Positions 55,101 to 64,000 of a stretch of DNA of 64,000 nucleotides are shown here, piece by piece; within the stretch, counting starts at the first letter, position 1; each line of letters opens with the position of its first letter. The notes under the pieces were generated by a model, which was not told the origin of the DNA, ran no database searches, and saw only the letters and a list, made by a program, of their open reading frames with translations. Position numbers and translations under genes: made by a program. The DNA is taken from the NCBI GenBank assembly GCA_964017185.1, contig OZ024878.1, positions 5,332,151 through 5,396,150 on the forward strand. The letters are read 5' to 3'. The stretch is from Rugalucina vietnamica (taxonomy: Eukaryota; Mollusca; Bivalvia; Lucinida; Lucinidae).

Positions 55101-58100
55101 CCATAGAAGACTAGCCTATAGGTCCACATTTTGAGCCACCAACCACTAGAGTTAGGGTTAGGGTCTGGGCATGGGGACATTTTCGACAAATGTAATTTTC
55201 GACGAAATGTTGCTGAAGCCTCTATTCTACCACTTACCTTTGCGGAATCTGGAGCATATGTCAAGGCCACTCTCAAACATTCAAGCGCCTCTTGGGCCCG
55301 ACCTTTGACCCTCCAGTACAAAGAGGCTATCTTAGCTGCTACCCATGATGTTGAGTTTTGTTGAAGGGCAGCAGCTATCTTGTCTCCTGCATTCTCTATA
55401 GATTCTGACACACCCTCGGCTTTTTTCAATACCTATAGTACAGAACAAATTTTAATTAGCCATGTAAAGTAGTTTGGATTCGGGAAGAAAAGGCATTGTA
55501 TTGTTAACATTGAAAAACAAGGCATCAAAAACAAGAATTCAAACAACAAATAATTTGTTTGTTTGTTTGAATTGATGCTTTAAGTCCCAGTCAACAGCAA
55601 TGGTCATGTCGGGACATTGCCTCCATTTTATGGGACTTTTACCCAACATTAGGATGTCATGACACAACAAATAAAAAATATTCTTTTTTTTTGTATTGAA
55701 GCTTAACATGCCAATTTTTCAATTTCAACAATTTTTCAGTCATGTCAGGATGGAACAAACTCTTCCTGGGTTTAACCAGTACTGTAGGGAGTTAATGTGT
55801 CTTGCTCAAGGACACATCATGGTGAAGCCTGTAGGGCTCGAACCCAGGATGGTGGGGACCTTTTTGGTTCGGAGTCTGACGCTCTACCACTACGCCACCG
55901 CGCTCCCTATAAAGAAATATTCTAATTTAATATATTATAATGTGACTTTTCGTTCTGTGGCTGTGCAAGTACATTGTATAATAAATGCCCGTTTCTTATT
56001 GAAGCTTTTATTACAAATATAGCTTCAAATGATGAGTGCACACAGGCCCATAGTAAAAATCCTGAACATTTGAGTCGCGTCAGGAGAAAAACAACTATGT
56101 GGTTTTTGAACAGGACCTATACAAATTGGCCACAGAAGATGGCTAGTGGCTTGAAATTTTGGTTTAAGAAAGTAGAGGAATTGTACTATCCGTATAGTGA
56201 AAACAAAGGCGTTGATCAGCTTCGCAGTTACTGCGAAGCTGATCTGCGCCTTTGCTTTTGCCTAAGCAGATTGTAGGTTTTCCCATGTAGCAGCTCATTT
56301 ATTTCAGTTGCATATCTTACCATTCTTAGACCAGTTTCTGCTGAGTAGTCTAGTCTGCCCCTGTTAGATAAACCTGGTAAACTGTCAATGATCAGATCAG
56401 CTGGTAGTTCGAGATCATTACATACCGGTCCAAACTGACTTTTGGCAGGCTTGGACTTGAAGTCTATGTAGTTCTTTACACTAGAAAAGAAAAGAAATTG
56501 ACTTCATTTTATGCTGCCACATCAGCTGACTAGCACCTTTACTTTCGCCTCACAGATAGTACAATTCCTCTTCTTCTTATATCCAACGTTTCAAGCTTCT
56601 AGCTTTTTCTGTGACAGTACATGCCGGTTTGTGTCAGGCCTGGTCTGAAACCCAGAGTTGTTTTTTTTCATGCAGCCGCAAGAAGCAGCTATGGCAATGT
56701 CAGAGGGCTTACTTCATTTTTCTGGACAGACATGATTCTTGGAGCTATATTTGCATTCAGCCCTTTTCTCGTTTGTTTTTCTGTTACAAAATCCACTTAC
56801 TTGATCTTTTTAGCCGCTAGAGATAGCCAAGAACTGGCAAATTTCTTCAAATCTATTTTCTTCATCTTTTGGCAGTCAGATGACCTTGGCATTGGAAAAT
56901 GTAGCCTCTTCGATAGGTACTTCTTGGTATCTGAAATCACAAGGGTTTTGTTTAAGCTGTGTAAAATCTGACGGCCTTAGCAGAACCCAATCACAGATTT
57001 ATGTGTGACCTATCTAAAGCCTACACTATTCGCTACCACAGCTTCACAAATGAGCAACCGCAGGCGAAAACAAAGGCGCAGATCAGCTTCGCAGTAACTG
57101 CAAAGCTGATCAACGCCTTTGTTTTTCACTACATGGATAGTACACTTCCTCTACCTTCTAAATCCAAAATTTCCAGCCTCTATCCATCTTTCGTGACTGT
57201 ACAGGCTGGGTTGTGGCAGAGCTGCCAAAAAACATGTTGGATTTCTCATGAGGCTCAAATGTTCAGGAAAAAAAAGGGGTTTAGAAAGGATAACTTCACA
57301 TTTGAGCCGTCTTGTGAGAAAACCAACAATGTGGTTTCTGAACAGGTCAAACACAAATCAGGCTGTACAGGCACAGAAACAGGCTAGAAGCTTGAAATTT
57401 CGGATTTAAGAAGAAGAGGAAGTGTACTATCCGTGTAGCCAAAACAAAGGCGCTGATCAGCTTCAAGGTAACTTCTGCTTCTTCGTTTTGGCATATGCAG
57501 ATTGTTGGTTTTCTCATGATGAGGCTCATTTCTAAACCAGAGGACCAATGGTCCTGTAAACGCTCACCTGAGTTTGCTGCATATACCAATAAACATGTTT
57601 GAATATTATGGTATTTAACCCCAGTGCAGGGGCAGATGAAGCCCTTGGGCCATTTTCTTTTTTCAGAATAATCAATATTCTGTCCATTTGCCAATTTCTT
57701 GCTGGCTTTTCCCTTCAAATGACATTTTAACAGTTTTTCCCATTCAAATGCATGGGCAACCCATGATGACCTTGCCATAAACTTGGTCAAGGTCATCACA
57801 GGGTCATGATTTATATATACATTGTAGTACTGTAGCCATGGATGCTTCACGCCAAGTTTCATTGAAATCAATCTATTGGTTTCAGATAAGAAGATATTTG
57901 AAGGGTTTTTACCATATATGGGCATGGTGGCCATCTTGGTCATGTGACCTAGATTATTAATATATACATTGGTTACCCCATCCTATAGATGCTTCACATA
58001 AAATTTGGCTTCAATTGGCCAAGTGGTTCTAGAGGAGATGATGTTTGAATATTATGGTAATATACATGTATATTGCCCCGGGGTGTGGGCATATGAGCCC

Positions 58101-61100
58101 TTAGGTCCATTTTTTTTTTCAGAATCATTAATATTTAGTCCTACTACCCATTTCATGCAAGATTTTCACCTCAAATGACTTTTTAAAAGTTTTCCCCATT
58201 CCAATGCATTGGCGACCTATGTTGACCTTGTCGTAAAATAGGTCAAGGTCACCACAGGGTCATGATTTATATCCACATTGTAGTACTTCAGCCATTGGTG
58301 CTTCATGCCATGTTTCTTTGAAATTGATCCACCAGATTCGGAGAAGAAGATTTTTGAAGGGTTTTTACCATATATGGGCATGGCAGCCATCTTGGTCATG
58401 TGAACTAGATAATTTATATATACATTAATTCCCCCATTCCATAGATGCTTCACATAAAATTTGGCTTTGATTCGCCAAGCGGTTTCAGAGGAGAAGATGT
58501 TTGAATATTATGGTAATATACATGTATATTGCCCCAGGGTGGGGGCAGATGAGCCCCTGGGGTCCAATTTTTTTCAGAATCATTAATATTCAGTCCTACT
58601 GCCCATTTCCTGCAAGACTTTCACTTTAAATGACATTTTAAAAGTTTTCCCCATTCAAATGCATTGGCGACCTTTGATGACCTTGCCGTAAAATAGGTCA
58701 AGGTCATCACAGGGTCATGATTTATATACAAATTGTAGTGCTTGAGCCATCAAAGCTTCATGCCAAGTTTCGTTGAAATCAGTCCACCGGTTCTGGAGAA
58801 GATTTTTGAAGGGTTTTTACCATATATGGGCATGGCGGCCATCTTGGTCATGTGACCTGGATTTCTTATATACACATTGGTTCCCCCTTCCTATAGATGC
58901 TTCATATAAAATTTGGCTTTGGTTGGCCAAGCGGTTTCAGAGAAGATCTTTGAAATTGTGGACGGACGGACGGACGATGGACGGATCGTGGCCATCCTAA
59001 GGTGAGCCTAACGGCTCAGGTGAGCTAAAAAATAGGCATACCCATGCAAACCCCATTTTCACTATCATAAAAGTGGGGTTTAAGGGGGTATTTATCACAC
59101 AGACATGTTTCTAAAACTGATACATGTGTGCCTGACATTTTCATATTAAGATGAAGTGTCAATTGAGAAACTGGCAGCCCTCAGCATAGATTTAAAGTGT
59201 AAATAAAGGTATTTTGAGATTGTTTTGTTGCTCATTTTGATCCAAGTCTTTTACGTTACATATTCAGATGAAATTCAATATCAAAATCCATTACTCTGTC
59301 TAGGGGCATTAAGTGATCTAGTCACACGTGAAAAATGCACTTGTATTTGGCTCATATGTTAACAAAGAACAATAGACCAGAGGACCAATGGTCCTATAAA
59401 CGCTCACCTGAGATCTGGGATATGTGACTTAAGTTGACCTTGCCATAAAATGGGTCCAGGTCATCCCAGGGTCATGATTTATATAAACTTTATAAAGCTC
59501 TATTGCCTGATGCTTCATGTCAAGTTTCAAAATCATAGGCCGTCTGGTTCTGGAGAAAAAGATTTTCAAAGGTTTTTGCTATTTATAGCCATGGCAACCA
59601 TCTTGGTCATGTGACCTTGACCTTTTATATAAATTTTCATTCCCTCTTCCTAACAATGCTCCACTTAAAGTTTGGCTTTTATTGGCATAGCGGTTTCAGA
59701 GAAGTAGATGTTTGAATATTATGGTCATATACATGTATATAGCCCCAGGGCAGGGGCAGACAACCTCCTGGGGTCAAATTTTTTTCCATAAACATAAATT
59801 TTCTGTCCATAAGCATACTCCCAGCAAGTTTCCCCCATTTAATTCCATTATACTATTTTTTCCCATTCGAATGCATTAGTGACCTAAGTTGATCTTACCG
59901 TAAAATAGGTCAAGGTCATCCCAGGGTCATGATTTATACAAACTTTGTAGAGCTCCATTGCCTGCTGCTTCATGCCAAATTTCAAAATCATACCCCTTCT
60001 GGTTCTGGAGAAGAAGATTTTCAAAGTTTTTGTTATTTATAGCCATGGCGGCCATCTTGGTAATGTGACCTTGACCATTTATACAAACTTTCATTCCCTC
60101 TTTCTAAGGATGCTCCACATAAAGTTTGGCTTTGATTGGCCAAGCGGTTTCAGAGAAGAAGATGTTTGAATATTATGGTCACATACATGTATATAGCCCC
60201 GGGGCAGGGGCAGACAACCCCCTGGCCCAAAATATTTTCATAAACATAAATTTTCTGACCATTTGCTCATTCCTAGCAAGTTTTCTGCCATTAAATGAAA
60301 TTTTCCTATTTTTCCCATTCAAATGCATGGGTGACCTAAGTTGACCTTGCCGTAAAAAAGATCAAGGTCATCCCATGGTCATGATTTATATAAACTTTGT
60401 AGAGCTCCATTGCCTGATGCTTCACACCAAGTTTCAAAATCATTGGTCTTCTGGTTCTGGAGAAGAAGATTTTTAAAGGTTTTTTCTATTTATAGCCATG
60501 GAGGCCATCTTGGTCATGTGACCTTGACCATTTATATAAACTTTCTTTCTCCCTTCCCAAGGATGCTCCATATGAAGTTTGGCTTTGATTGGCCAAGCGG
60601 TTTCAGGGGAGAAGATGTTTCATTATTATGGAAATATACATGTATATAGCCCCAGGGCAGGGGCAGACACCCCCCCAGGGGCTAAAATTTTCCATTAACA
60701 TTAATCTTCTGTCCATTTGCCAATTCCCAGTAAGTTTTACCCATTAAATAGCATTTTACCATTTTTTCCCATTCAAATGCATTGCCGACCTATGTTGACC
60801 TTGCCGTAAAATAGGTCAAGGTCATCCTAGGGTCATGATTTATCTAAACTATGATGGGCCCGCGTCCCCGATGCTACATACCAAGTTTCATGGAAATCGG
60901 CCCACTGGTTCTGGAGAAGAAGATTTTTAAAAGTTTTTGCTATTTATAGCCATGGCGGCCATCTTGGTCATGTGACCTGGGCCATTTATATAAACTTTCG
61001 TTCCCCCTTCCTAAGGATGCTCCACATGAAGTTTGGCTTTGATTGGCCAAGCGGTTTCAGAGGAGAAGATCTTTGAAATTGTGGACGACGGACGGACAGA

Positions 61101-64000
61101 CAGACGGACGACGGACGGACGCCGGAGCATGGGTATACTATAAGCTCACCTGTGAGCCTTCGACTCAGGTGAGCTAATAAATATCAGTTACTGTGCTAAC
61201 TACATTGTACATGGATATGAAGGAAAAAAAAACTTTGTTGAAAAAAATTCAAAGAAGGCAATATTTGCATCATCAAATTTTATTTCGTCTGGACTTTTTA
61301 CCATACCTGGCAGATCTTCATCTGGTAGTTGATAAATCCCATCTCCAACTTCCCCATCCTGACCCCTCATATCAGCAAACAGGATAGGCCCCTGAAACGG
61401 AGGGGCCTTCACAGGCTCAGTATCTGGTCCCTTAGGCAGGTCCACGCTAGGCTGTTTCTTCTTTCTGTCCACTTGTAGTTCCACCTGGACATATCTCTTC
61501 AGTTTGTCTTTCAGAAACAGGGTCAGCATTTCGGGCTTGTTTTTCAGTACGTTATAATCTTCCATCTATATCAATAAGAGAAAGTATAAATGGTGTGAAT
61601 GAAATTAATTATAATTGACTTGAAAGGAAAGAAAAAGGCAACGTTAAACAATAAGAATAAAAACAAATGGCTAAATACCCAGTGTATATGTATTTCCTTT
61701 GTTATAAACCATTGGTGCTATTACATTTGTGCACATTTTTCAAAAATTTCGTTTGCACACAATTTTCATTTGCGCGCAGAAATGTATATCATTTGTGCAC
61801 AGTTTTAGTGTTACATTTGCGCGTATGTTTTTGCGCCTTTTCCTTGGTCAGCTGCGGGTATTTTATTTTATCAAAGTACGATAAATAAAATATCAGCACT
61901 GTTACCCCTGTTCACGGATCTGCAGGTGGAAGAGTTTGTGCAGGTTTACACAGTCACTTTAATAAAAGTCAATTTTTAGTTTTAGTTTAACATATTTACA
62001 TGTATATGTGTGCACTTGCTTTTGTTCATTTGGCATTATCATCACACTGTCTTTTAAGTTTTGCATTCATCACATATTCAACACAGGCTGTGCCTTGAAT
62101 TCCATCTGTCTAATGAAATGACCAAGAAAGATTATAGCTTGGACTGGAAATGAGGACTTGGCTTGTCTATACAGTCTTCCGAGCGCAAACATACCATTCA
62201 CCTGGAAAATGTGATGTGCGCAAATGTAACATTTACCTGGGAATATTGTGTGCGCAAATGAATACGTTTACCTAGAAAAATTGTATGCCCAAATGAATCA
62301 CATTCTTTCGAAAATGTGCGCAAATGTGCTGCCACCAAATCATTTACTGTAAGTCGGAAATTTTTGTGTGACTTTTATTTCTCGTATTCTCTATTTCTGA
62401 ATTATTCGCGAGGTTTTGTATTTGCGAACAAGTGTTCATGTAGGATTTATGGCCTATAGAGATTCTTTATTAGTGAGAATCTTAAATTCGCAAGGCAGTG
62501 AATTCGCAAATATTCGTGAAAACTAAGTTCTCGCAAACATTTCCGAATTTACCGTAATTAAAAATAATTATATATCAGCAAACTTTAGTTAAAATGTTAT
62601 CAAACATGCCTACTCCTAGTTCCTTAAAAAATAAAAAATCCAATAAATAGTTTGAAAAAAAGTCTTTATTTATGTAAGTGTTGTTAATCATTACGTACTA
62701 TTTAATGATTTTTTTACGTACTAAAAACTTATTGTTGCACAAGAAAACAACACAAAATCCAGACAAAAAGAAAAAGAAATAAAGTATAACAAAAAACTGT
62801 TGAAATATTTTCTAAATACACATCAACAGCCTGAAGTTGGCTCTAAACTTCTCTGAACATTCCAGAAAAGATACTGATGAAACTGCAAGCAGTGTGAGTC
62901 CTTATTTGGGGAAGCAAGAAAACCGGTCCTCGGCATTTCTGACCAGGTCTGACACAAGCCAGCCTGTGCACCCACAGAAAAAAGGTAGAATCTTGAAATT
63001 TTGGGTATAAGTAGAGGAGGAATTGTTTTATCCATATAGCAGAAACAAAGGCGCTGATCAGCTGTGCAGTTACTTCACAACTGATCTGCATCTTTGTTTT
63101 TGCATAGGCAAAAATCCTGTTTTCTCGTAATGCCGCTTAATTATCCAAGGCTACACTGTTTGTCTATCATCTACCTTGCAGTCTATTATACACATCTTTC
63201 TGATGTATTGCTCTCTGATTAAATTGTTTGAAATTAACTTCTACATTTTGGTTATGGGTGTCTTCAAGAGAATTTTATAATACATAATTCTACTAAAACA
63301 TGAGTATCTGCAGTACTGGTACACTAATGGTACAGTGCAATATAAGGAAAAATAAAGTTAAAAATAATTCAAGTTACAAAGATTGTGCTCGAATTAATAA
63401 GCATATGAAAAAGTCATTGGATTATTCTATGTCAGGAGAAAACATTAATTATACATTATAAAATCATCACGATAACATGTCCATACAATGTATACTTTCT
63501 CCCTTTAAAAAAACCACATTGGGTTATACAAGAGTACAATTTTTCTTAAAATTTCTTCCAAAACATAGATTGTGGGTACTAGTTAGAAAAGCCTCGCCAA
63601 GGCAGTTCGAACGTGTACCCACAATCTAAAGTTTTGAGCAAAAATATCAAAAATATTGGAATTCTTCCAATGAAATTTTCATTTTTTACAGCTTTAAATG
63701 CTGTATGGGCATGTTTATGTAATGAACAGATAACATGATGTTATAAAGGTTAGCTGATCAAACTAAAAGCATGAGTTCACTATCAGGACAATTCCATTAA
63801 AAGATGTACATGTATATCTGTCATTAACATGCTTGAACATTCAGGGGGGTCTTTAGGGGTTACAGTTGAACCTCCATCTGTGACCAAATTATTTCATTTT
63901 CCCTTGTTTTCACCCCCTGAATATTATGATAAAACAAAGAAACAACATCTTATGCAACAGCAAGTCTTACCTCTGCTATCATTCTATAAACTTCCATTTC
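48946..64000 (-). CDS. TTC17: TTC17, tetratricopeptide repeat protein 17, C-terminal part (7 exons, 5' part outside window)
   Basis: In vertebrates TTC17 is implicated, with CATIP, in actin polymerisation during ciliogenesis. Minus-strand coding exons in order: 63971-64000 (partial), 61307-61565, 56801-56930, 56321-56480, 55238-55432, 49544-49687 and 48946-49113. All junctions are GT-AG, phases close, and 361 codons are visible. The TPR-like part reads NSTSWVAAKIASLYWRVKG, ECLRVALTYAPDSAKD, SVANVLHRAGYINDA, NLYAAKEQYNTAAMFYESTL and RLRTIQCMKVLQK, matching the C-terminal repeats of vertebrate TTC17 in order and spacing. The last 16 residues (ELYDHEDPNIQKYVIT after QKP) have no counterpart that I recognise, and their end lies in a MITE. 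The N-terminal two thirds are expected to the right of the window. Confidence 0.92.
49544..49687 (-). CDS. TTC17: TTC17 penultimate exon
   Basis: DTIFISVANVLHRAGYINDA then IMTMSYALQSSRDVVVSQFT and MANLYAAK, one TPR-like unit plus half. 144 nt, phase 0 at both ends. Confidence 0.93.
50090..50330 (-). mobile_element. tRNA-derived SINE (Leu/Ser-like head)
   Basis: The minus strand begins CCCCGTGGCCGAGCGGTTAG (box A) and has GGGTGCGAGCCCCACTC (box B). The body includes ACATGTGAGACAAGCAAAGT, ending toward an A-rich tail at the left. Confidence 0.85.
50331..50929. other. Intronic stretch, nothing recognised
   Basis: No supported frame or repeat. Confidence 0.5.
50930..51576. repeat. Array D, left block, about 125-bp tandem units
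   Basis: Five to six units of AAATCACTGAACCGTGAAAT, AGGTCACAGTGACCT, AGGGTCAAAGGTCT and CATACTCACTCATAATCTG. Perfect palindromic AGGTCAnnnTGACC sites are at 51192-51206, 51320-51333 and 51448-51462. The array is interrupted here by element E and resumes at 53438. Confidence 0.88.
51192..51206. promoter_or_regulatory. Palindromic AGGTCA inverted repeat (IR3, ERE-like)
   Basis: AGGTCATAGTGACCT, two perfect half-sites spaced by 3 bp, the consensus for estrogen-receptor-type dimers. Inside a repeat, so binding is only a possibility. Confidence 0.5.
51577..53437. mobile_element. Element E: about 150-bp tandem array inside array D
   Basis: Ten to eleven units of about 151 bp. Each carries GTGACCTTGAAAATTAGG / TCAAGGTCACC, a near palindrome, plus CAACAATGCTTCTGTGCAAG and GTTTGGTCAAAATCCAT. 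A 16-bp inverted pair TATGTCCCCCCAACCG (51600-51615) and its complement (53422-53437) bound the array. A GACGCC/GACGCG run precedes the right end. ATTA flanks both sides (51573-51576 and 53438-53441). Array D is restored if one ATTA and this block are removed, which shows it is an insertion. Confidence 0.82.
53438..53965. repeat. Array D, right block
   Basis: Continuation of the 125-bp array after element E, four to five units. Perfect AGGTCACAGTGACCT palindromes occur at 53441-53455, 53569-53583 and 53825-53839; the unit near 53697 is degenerate (CGTCAAAGTGACC). Confidence 0.88.
54063..54855. repeat. Array F, about 178-bp tandem units
   Basis: Four units of GTTCTAGATTTTAACCTCTA, GCCCCACCCCCTGGCATGGA, GATGCCATGGAATGAAAG and GTTGTCAAGATATGGACTTC. 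The array ends with a GGGAACGGGAACG run and TGCACTTCGTGCAGTCGAGC, an end structure of the same style as element E. Confidence 0.88.
54887..55010 (-). pseudogene. Decayed partial duplicate of a TTC17 exon
   Basis: The minus strand reads like the 3' two thirds of the exon at 55238-55432: SSWIAAKIASLF, then RRQEALECLTVAMTY and TPDSAK, followed by an intact donor (AAA|GTAAGT). An in-frame TAA stands where the real exon encodes the V-K of WRVKG. The copy lacks the exon's 5' part and its acceptor. It lies 351 bp from the real exon, separated by a small inverted-repeat element. Confidence 0.88.
55022..55216. mobile_element. Small inverted-repeat element between exon copies
   Basis: Left ACATTTCGTCGAAAATGTG and TTTTGTCGAAAATG are mirrored by CATTTTCGACAAATGTA and TTTTCGACGAAATGTTG. 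About 195 bp with arms of about 33 bp. It contains GTTAGGGTTAGGGT, two telomere-like units. Confidence 0.75.
55238..55432 (-). CDS. TTC17: TTC17 exon (TPR unit NSTSWVAAKIASLYWRVKG)
   Basis: 195 nt, phase 0 on both sides: VLKKAEGVSESIENAGDKIA, then ALQQNSTSWVAAKIASLYWR and VKGRAQEALECLRVALTYAP. The functional copy: no stop, and acceptor TACTATAG and donor GTAAGT are both present. Confidence 0.95.
55545..55908 (-). mobile_element. tRNA-derived SINE (full-length family of 296-425)
   Basis: The minus strand begins GAGCGCGGTGGCGTAGTGGT (box A) and has CCTGGGTTCGAGCCCTAC (box B). The body includes GTGTCCTTGAGCAAGACACA, and the tail GACTGGGACTTAAAGCATC is shared with 296-425. Confidence 0.87.
56072..56298 (-). 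mobile_element. MITE family B, copy 12
   Basis: GAGTCGCGTCAGGAGAAAAA to TTCCCATGTAGCAGCTC, with hairpin TGATCAGCTTCGCAGTTACT / GCGAAGCTGATCTGC. Ends 22 bp from the TTC17 exon at 56321. Confidence 0.88.
56321..56480 (-). CDS. TTC17: TTC17 exon (IDF...CNDLELP segment)
   Basis: VKNYIDFKSKPAKSQFGPVC, NDLELPADLIIDSLPGLSNR and GRLDYSAETGLRM. Matches the conserved stretch preceding the last TPR block of TTC17. Enters in phase 2 (one base completes N) and leaves in phase 0. Confidence 0.93.
56520..56680 (+). mobile_element. MITE family B, copy 13 (half)
   Basis: GCACCTTTACTTTCGCCTCA, GATAGTACAATTCCTCTTC and CCGGTTTGTGTCAGGCCTGG; the left half and hairpin arm are missing. Confidence 0.75.
56801..56930 (-). 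CDS. TTC17: TTC17 exon (KKYLSKRL...SSWLSLAAKKI)
   Basis: TKKYLSKRLHFPMPRSSDCQ then KMKKIDLKKFASSWLSLAAK. Enters with two bases completing D and leaves with AA of a split N. The pattern of basic residues, R-L, then S-W-L matches the family. Confidence 0.92.
57050..57257 (+). mobile_element. MITE family B, copy 14
   Basis: GAGCAACCGCAGGCGAAAAC, hairpin AGATCAGCTTCGCAGTAACT / GCAAAGCTGATCAACGCC, and TTGGATTTCTCATGAGGCTC. The left inner part is shortened. Confidence 0.85.
57304..57529 (-). mobile_element. MITE family B, copy 15
   Basis: GAGCCGTCTTGTGAGAAAAC to GTTTTCTCATGATGAGGCTC. The hairpin has decayed (CTGATCAGCTTCAAGGTAAC). Confidence 0.88.
57537..59028 (-). mobile_element. Family-C (GCTCACC) element, copy 4
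   Basis: Reverse orientation: begins CAGAGGACCAATGGTCCTGT then AAACGCTCACCTGAG, and ends ACGGACGGACGGACGATGG ... GGCTCAGGTGAGCTAAAA. Three internal units with CATGGCGGCCATCTTGGTCA and TAGGTCAAGGTCATCACAGG. Confidence 0.85.
59030..59118. mobile_element. Palindromic MITE, family A, copy 5 (half)
   Basis: AAATAGGCATACCCATGCAA, CATAAAAGTGGGGTTTAAGG and CACACAGACATGTTTC; only the GTATACC arm and right end remain. It abuts family-C copy 4. Confidence 0.7.
59376..61178 (-). mobile_element. Family-C (GCTCACC) element, copy 5 (diverged subfamily)
   Basis: Same ends as copy 4 (ACCAGAGGACCAATGGTCCT and CTCAGGTGAGCTAATAA). The internal units contain TTATAGCCATGGCGGCCATC, GTTCTGGAGAAGAAGATTTT and GCCCCAGGGCAGGGGCAGAC, clearly different from copies 1-4. 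Confidence 0.85.
61307..61565 (-). CDS. TTC17: TTC17 exon (linker before C-terminal repeats)
   Basis: MEDYNVLKNKPEMLTLFLKD, KLKRYVQVELQVDRKKKQPS, then an acidic/proline linker ending DEDLP. 259 nt, phase 0 in and phase 1 out (G|GTATGG). Only YVQVELQVDRKKK resembles a stretch of vertebrate TTC17, so the identity of this exon rests mostly on phase and position. Confidence 0.85.
61710..62341. mobile_element. Candidate MITE with repeated GCGCAAATG words
   Basis: Left ATTGGTGCTATTACATTTG and TGCACATTTTTC are mirrored at the right by GAAAATGTGCGCAAATGTGC and TGCCACCAAAT. Inside, at least six copies of TTTGTGCACA / TTTGCGCGCA or complements occur near the two ends, like subterminal transposase-binding repeats. 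About 630 bp, non-coding. Confidence 0.65.
62340..62558. mobile_element. Palindromic MITE, family E, copy 2
   Basis: ACTGTAAGTCGGAAATTTTT on the left mirrors CATTTCCGAATTTACCGTA on the right. Internal TTATTAGTGAGAATCTTAAA and TTCGCAAATATTCGTG match 25035-25255. Confidence 0.75.
62912..63141 (-). mobile_element. MITE family B, copy 16
   Basis: GAAGCAAGAAAACCGGTCCT to TTTTCTCGTAATGCCGCTTA, with hairpin GCTGATCAGCTGTGCAGTTA / CACAACTGATCTGC. In the TTC17 intron between the first two visible exons. Confidence 0.85.
63468..63735 (-). mobile_element. Palindromic MITE, family A, copy 6
   Basis: ACGATAACATGTCCATACAA, centre TAGATTGTGGGTACTAGTTA ... GTACCCACAATCTAAAG, and end TGTATGGGCATGTTTATGT. 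Oriented with the gene's minus strand reversed relative to copies 1-2. Confidence 0.82.
63971..64000 (-). CDS. TTC17: TTC17 exon, partial at window edge
   Basis: The last ten codons before a donor (GCAGAG|GTAAGA): EMEVYRMIAE. The frame is open to the edge and in phase with the exon at 61307-61565. The residues themselves are not diagnostic. Confidence 0.6.

Larger units (their letters stand above)
49688..55237 (-). other. TTC17 intron with array repeats
   Basis: 5.55 kb. From left to right: unique AT-rich DNA, a SINE (50090-50330), unique DNA to 50930, arrays D, E and F (50930-54855), a decayed exon copy (54887-55010) and a small inverted-repeat element (55022-55216). Confidence 0.85.

Noticed and set aside
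55142..55157. Telomere-like GTTAGGGTTAGGGT
   Set aside because: Only two units, inside a small inverted-repeat element. Too short to indicate a telomere or fusion.
57347..57943. 198-codon minus-strand frame, one of the longest outside the retrotransposon
   Set aside because: It is built from family-B MITE copy 15 and family-C copy 4. Shorter versions of the same peptide appear at other copies of these repeats.

Overview
The window looks like nuclear DNA of a bivalve mollusc. It holds two intron-rich animal genes, several tRNA-headed SINEs, and repeat families of a kind I associate with bivalve genomes: a GCTCACCTGAG-ended element with GTCC-rich runs, GGGGGGACATA-ended arrays and many palindromic MITEs. 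The species cannot be fixed from the sequence. The clade is an inference from repeat content and protein similarity judged by eye.

Layout. 1-2209 is anonymous intergenic DNA. 2210-15027 is a large LTR-type element with two 270-bp terminal direct repeats that look identical, a matching TTAC at both flanks and a non-coding interior. A complete Ty3/gypsy-class retrotransposon (4039-10875) is nested inside it. That nested element has 821-bp LTRs, an AATGG target duplication and one intact 1644-codon gag-pol frame, with the integrase placed before the reverse transcriptase (Gmr1-type order). Its LTRs carry three perfect heat-shock elements upstream of a TATA box. 15028-23600 is a graveyard of non-LTR retrotransposon fragments, SINEs, microsatellites and hairpin elements.

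23914-44879 (+) is TTLL1, a tubulin polyglutamylase catalytic subunit. All 13 coding exons can be assembled with GT-AG junctions and consistent phases (427 codons). Its introns are packed with MITEs, tandem copies of the GCTCACC element and two minisatellites. Several transposon ends lie within about 50 bp of its splice acceptors.

48946-64000 (-) is the C-terminal part of TTC17, a tetratricopeptide-repeat protein linked to actin organisation and ciliogenesis. Seven exons are visible and the gene continues beyond the right edge. Its largest visible intron holds three array-type repeats, some with perfect palindromic AGGTCA nuclear-receptor sites, and a decayed second copy of one coding exon. 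The two genes are convergent, with about 4 kb of MITE-rich DNA between their stop codons. Both have cilium or microtubule-related roles in other animals; whether the neighbourhood matters is unknown. No rRNA, functional tRNA, CRISPR array or prokaryotic gene was seen.
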